Shown here: one piece after another, positions 54,088 through 55,316 of the stretch | Layout: every line of letters begins with the position of its first letter | How positions within the stretch are numbered: position 1 is the first letter of the stretch | From: an uncultured Woeseiaceae bacterium | GTDB lineage: Bacteria; Pseudomonadota; Gammaproteobacteria; Steroidobacterales; Woeseiaceae | Reading direction: 5' to 3' | Length of the DNA: 55,316 bases | Assembly: GCA_905480255.1 (NCBI GenBank) | Contig: CAJQPR010000040.1 | Coordinates: forward strand, 1-55,316 | Notes under the pieces: generated by a model | The model's input: the letters and a program-made list of their open reading frames with translations, nothing else | What the model was told of the DNA's origin: nothing | The model's database searches: none | Position numbers and translations under genes: made by a program

Positions 54088-55316
54088 TCACAGGTCATCC
54101 GGAATCACAAGATCAAATTCTATTCCTGCCAGCTGATCTAATGACACGCTTTTGGATTCGAGCAACGGTGTCCATCGTGGGTCGTCGCGGAGAGTCCAGA
54201 ATACAGGATCGTGCAAAGCCAGGGATATCATTCTCAGGTCCGGTATCGGGGCTTCCCCGGCCTGGTCAACACGAGGATCGAAGTACCGCTCCAGCCATGC
54301 GAAAGCAGCATCCGCTTCGCCGATCCATGCGTAAACATAGGCAAACATGTCAGGTGACATAACAGCCGGATTTTGCTCGAGCCGCGACAGCATTGCGTCG
54401 CGTTCACCAAGCTGACCCAGCGAGTGAAGTGCCATCGCGGAACCGGAAATTCGCTCCGGGTAGGTGTCATCGAGCTGCTCGAATTTACGCAATGCTGCCT
54501 GAAAATCGCCCTGCATCAGCTTTATCCAGCCAACTACCACAGTGGGTTCCCCAAACAGCAGCGAAAAATGCTGCGCAGCGATTTCTGCCTCTTCGAATCG
54601 TCCTGCATAGTAGTAAGAAATTATTCGAAGATGATTGATGCCCGGGAACAGGGGATTTCGTACCACGCCAAGTTCCGTCAACTCGATCGCGAGTTCGACC
54701 CTGCCGATTGCGATGAGCAAGTTGATACCGCCCCACAAAACATCTTCAGATGTCGGATCAAGTTCCAGTGCCCGCTGCAGATGTCCGGCCGCGGCAACGA
54801 GGTCGTTCTCTAATTCGACGGCACGTAGCGCCATACCAGTATGCGCTGGTGCGTATTCCGGATCGATCTCGAGAATTCTCGGAATAATATCGGACCCAAT
54901 CTGGTGGTACTCTTCCACAGACAATGAACCTTCAACCCAATAACGTTGCCAGGTGACCCGTAACAGTTCGTAGATTGCCGGCACATAATCAGGTGACTCC
55001 TGCAGGACCTGTCGAAGCAGCCTTGCTGCTTCATCCCGCTGCTGCGTCGTGGCACCGCCCGCCTTTGTGGTTACATATCTCGCCCGAAGGAACAATGCAT
55101 AAGCACTGGGAGAGACGCTGCTGCCCGGCCGCTGATCACCTGCCATTTCCAGTTCAAGCTCGCTGACGATTGCGGCCGCTATCTCTTCCTGGATTGCAAA
55201 AACGTCCTCAAGTGATCTGTTGAAAGTCCGGGACCAAAGCTGGGTATCTGTCTGCGCATCGATCAATTGGGCAGTAATCCGAATATCGTCTCCGCTCTTG
55301 CGAACCGACCCTTCAA
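54088..55316 (-). CDS. TPR regulator/adenylate cyclase-associated type protein (5' end beyond window)
   Basis: At least 409 residues; the reading frame is open through the window edge at 55316, so the N-terminus is missing. The visible start reads LEGSVRKSGDDIRITAQLID followed by AQTDTQLWSRTFNRSLEDVFAIQEEIAAAI, the FlgO/TolB-like domain that links to TPRs in winged-helix (CadC-like), adenylate cyclase and Ser/Thr kinase proteins. TPR helices occupy the rest. The missing N-terminus probably holds the effector domain, which decides the function. It is the first gene of the SnoaL-epimerase-panE run, 40 nt before the SnoaL-like gene. Confidence 0.78.
   Translation of the reverse strand, partial: EGSVRKSGDDIRITAQLIDAQTDTQLWSRTFNRSLEDVFAIQEEIAAAIVSELELEMAGDQRPGSSVSPSAYALFLRARYVTTKAGGATTQQRDEAARLLRQVLQESPDYVPAIYELLRVTWQRYWVEGSLSVEEYHQIGSDIIPRILEIDPEYAPAHTGMALRAVELENDLVAAAGHLQRALELDPTSEDVLWGGINLLIAIGRVELAIELTELGVVRNPLFPGINHLRIISYYYAGRFEEAEIAAQHFSLLFGEPTVVVGWIKLMQGDFQAALRKFEQLDDTYPERISGSAMALHSLGQLGERDAMLSRLEQNPAVMSPDMFAYVYAWIGEADAAFAWLERYFDPRVDQAGEAPIPDLRMISLALHDPVFWTLRDDPRWTPLLESKSVSLDQLAGIEFDLVIPDDL

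Noticed and set aside
1-55316. tRNA, rRNA, CRISPR array, insertion sequence or prophage
   Set aside because: Reading both strands gave no tRNA T-arm with matching acceptor stem, no repeat-spacer array, no transposase or integrase, and no phage structural gene.

Overview
The window is a dense, intron-free bacterial chromosome segment with moderate GC. It reads as a gammaproteobacterium. The evidence is the tmk-holB-pilZ block attached to a fabD-fabG-acpP-fabF-mltG cluster, a type II secretion gspG-N run, a bifunctional E. coli-type hisB in an ordered his operon, class I ilvC, and a TonB2/TtpC-type energy transducer with DUF3450. A marine Woeseia/Steroidobacter/Chromatiales-like lineage would fit, but that family-level guess is inference only. 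I see no rRNA, tRNA, CRISPR array, insertion sequence or prophage.

Layout. 7-4517: a solitary TIR-like (MTH538/DUF1863) protein, divergent from an endonuclease/exonuclease/phosphatase-family protein and a FadJ-like beta-oxidation protein, then a two-CNB-plus-rhodanese protein. 4653-11176 (minus): fabD-fabG-acpP-fabF-mltG-tmk-holB-pilZ, covering fatty acid synthesis, peptidoglycan glycan-strand release, dTMP supply and the clamp loader. 11206-17428: a rhombosortase divergent from gspG-H-I-J-K-L-M-N. 17433-23490 (minus): an AddA/AddB-like helicase-nuclease pair. 23561-26459 (minus): a CaiB/BaiF CoA-transferase, a DUF6491 lipoprotein with its own terminator, and a 3-mercaptopyruvate sulfurtransferase. 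26608-29118: etfB-etfA convergent with a ferredoxin-peroxiredoxin pair. 29213-34495 (minus): DUF3450-ttpC-exbB-exbD-tonB-TPR, closed by a strong terminator. 34496-35446: a long regulatory region ending in a leader peptide and attenuator. 35487-42182: ilvC-leuA-ilvE-leuC-leuD-leuB. 42163-43639 (minus): a SAM-I riboswitch-controlled metB. 43765-50910: a TrpR-family regulator followed by hisG-D-C-B-H-A-F-E. 50919-55316 (minus): a DksA/TraR-type zinc-finger protein, a broken class V aminotransferase, and a four-gene operon (TPR regulator, SnoaL-like, Tat-exported NAD epimerase, ketopantoate reductase family).

Three amino-acid pathways sit side by side, each with a visible and different control device. 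Branched-chain synthesis has a Leu/Val/Ile-rich leader peptide with mutually exclusive antiterminator and terminator. Methionine has a SAM-I riboswitch. Histidine has a TrpR-like repressor gene with a palindrome just before its own start. The most unusual single-gene observation is hisF. Its full-length, well-conserved reading frame has no ATG, GTG or TTG start, but an ATT codon lies 8 nt after an AGGAG and puts the catalytic aspartate exactly at residue 11. The operon also lacks the hisI (PRA-CH) half of hisIE.
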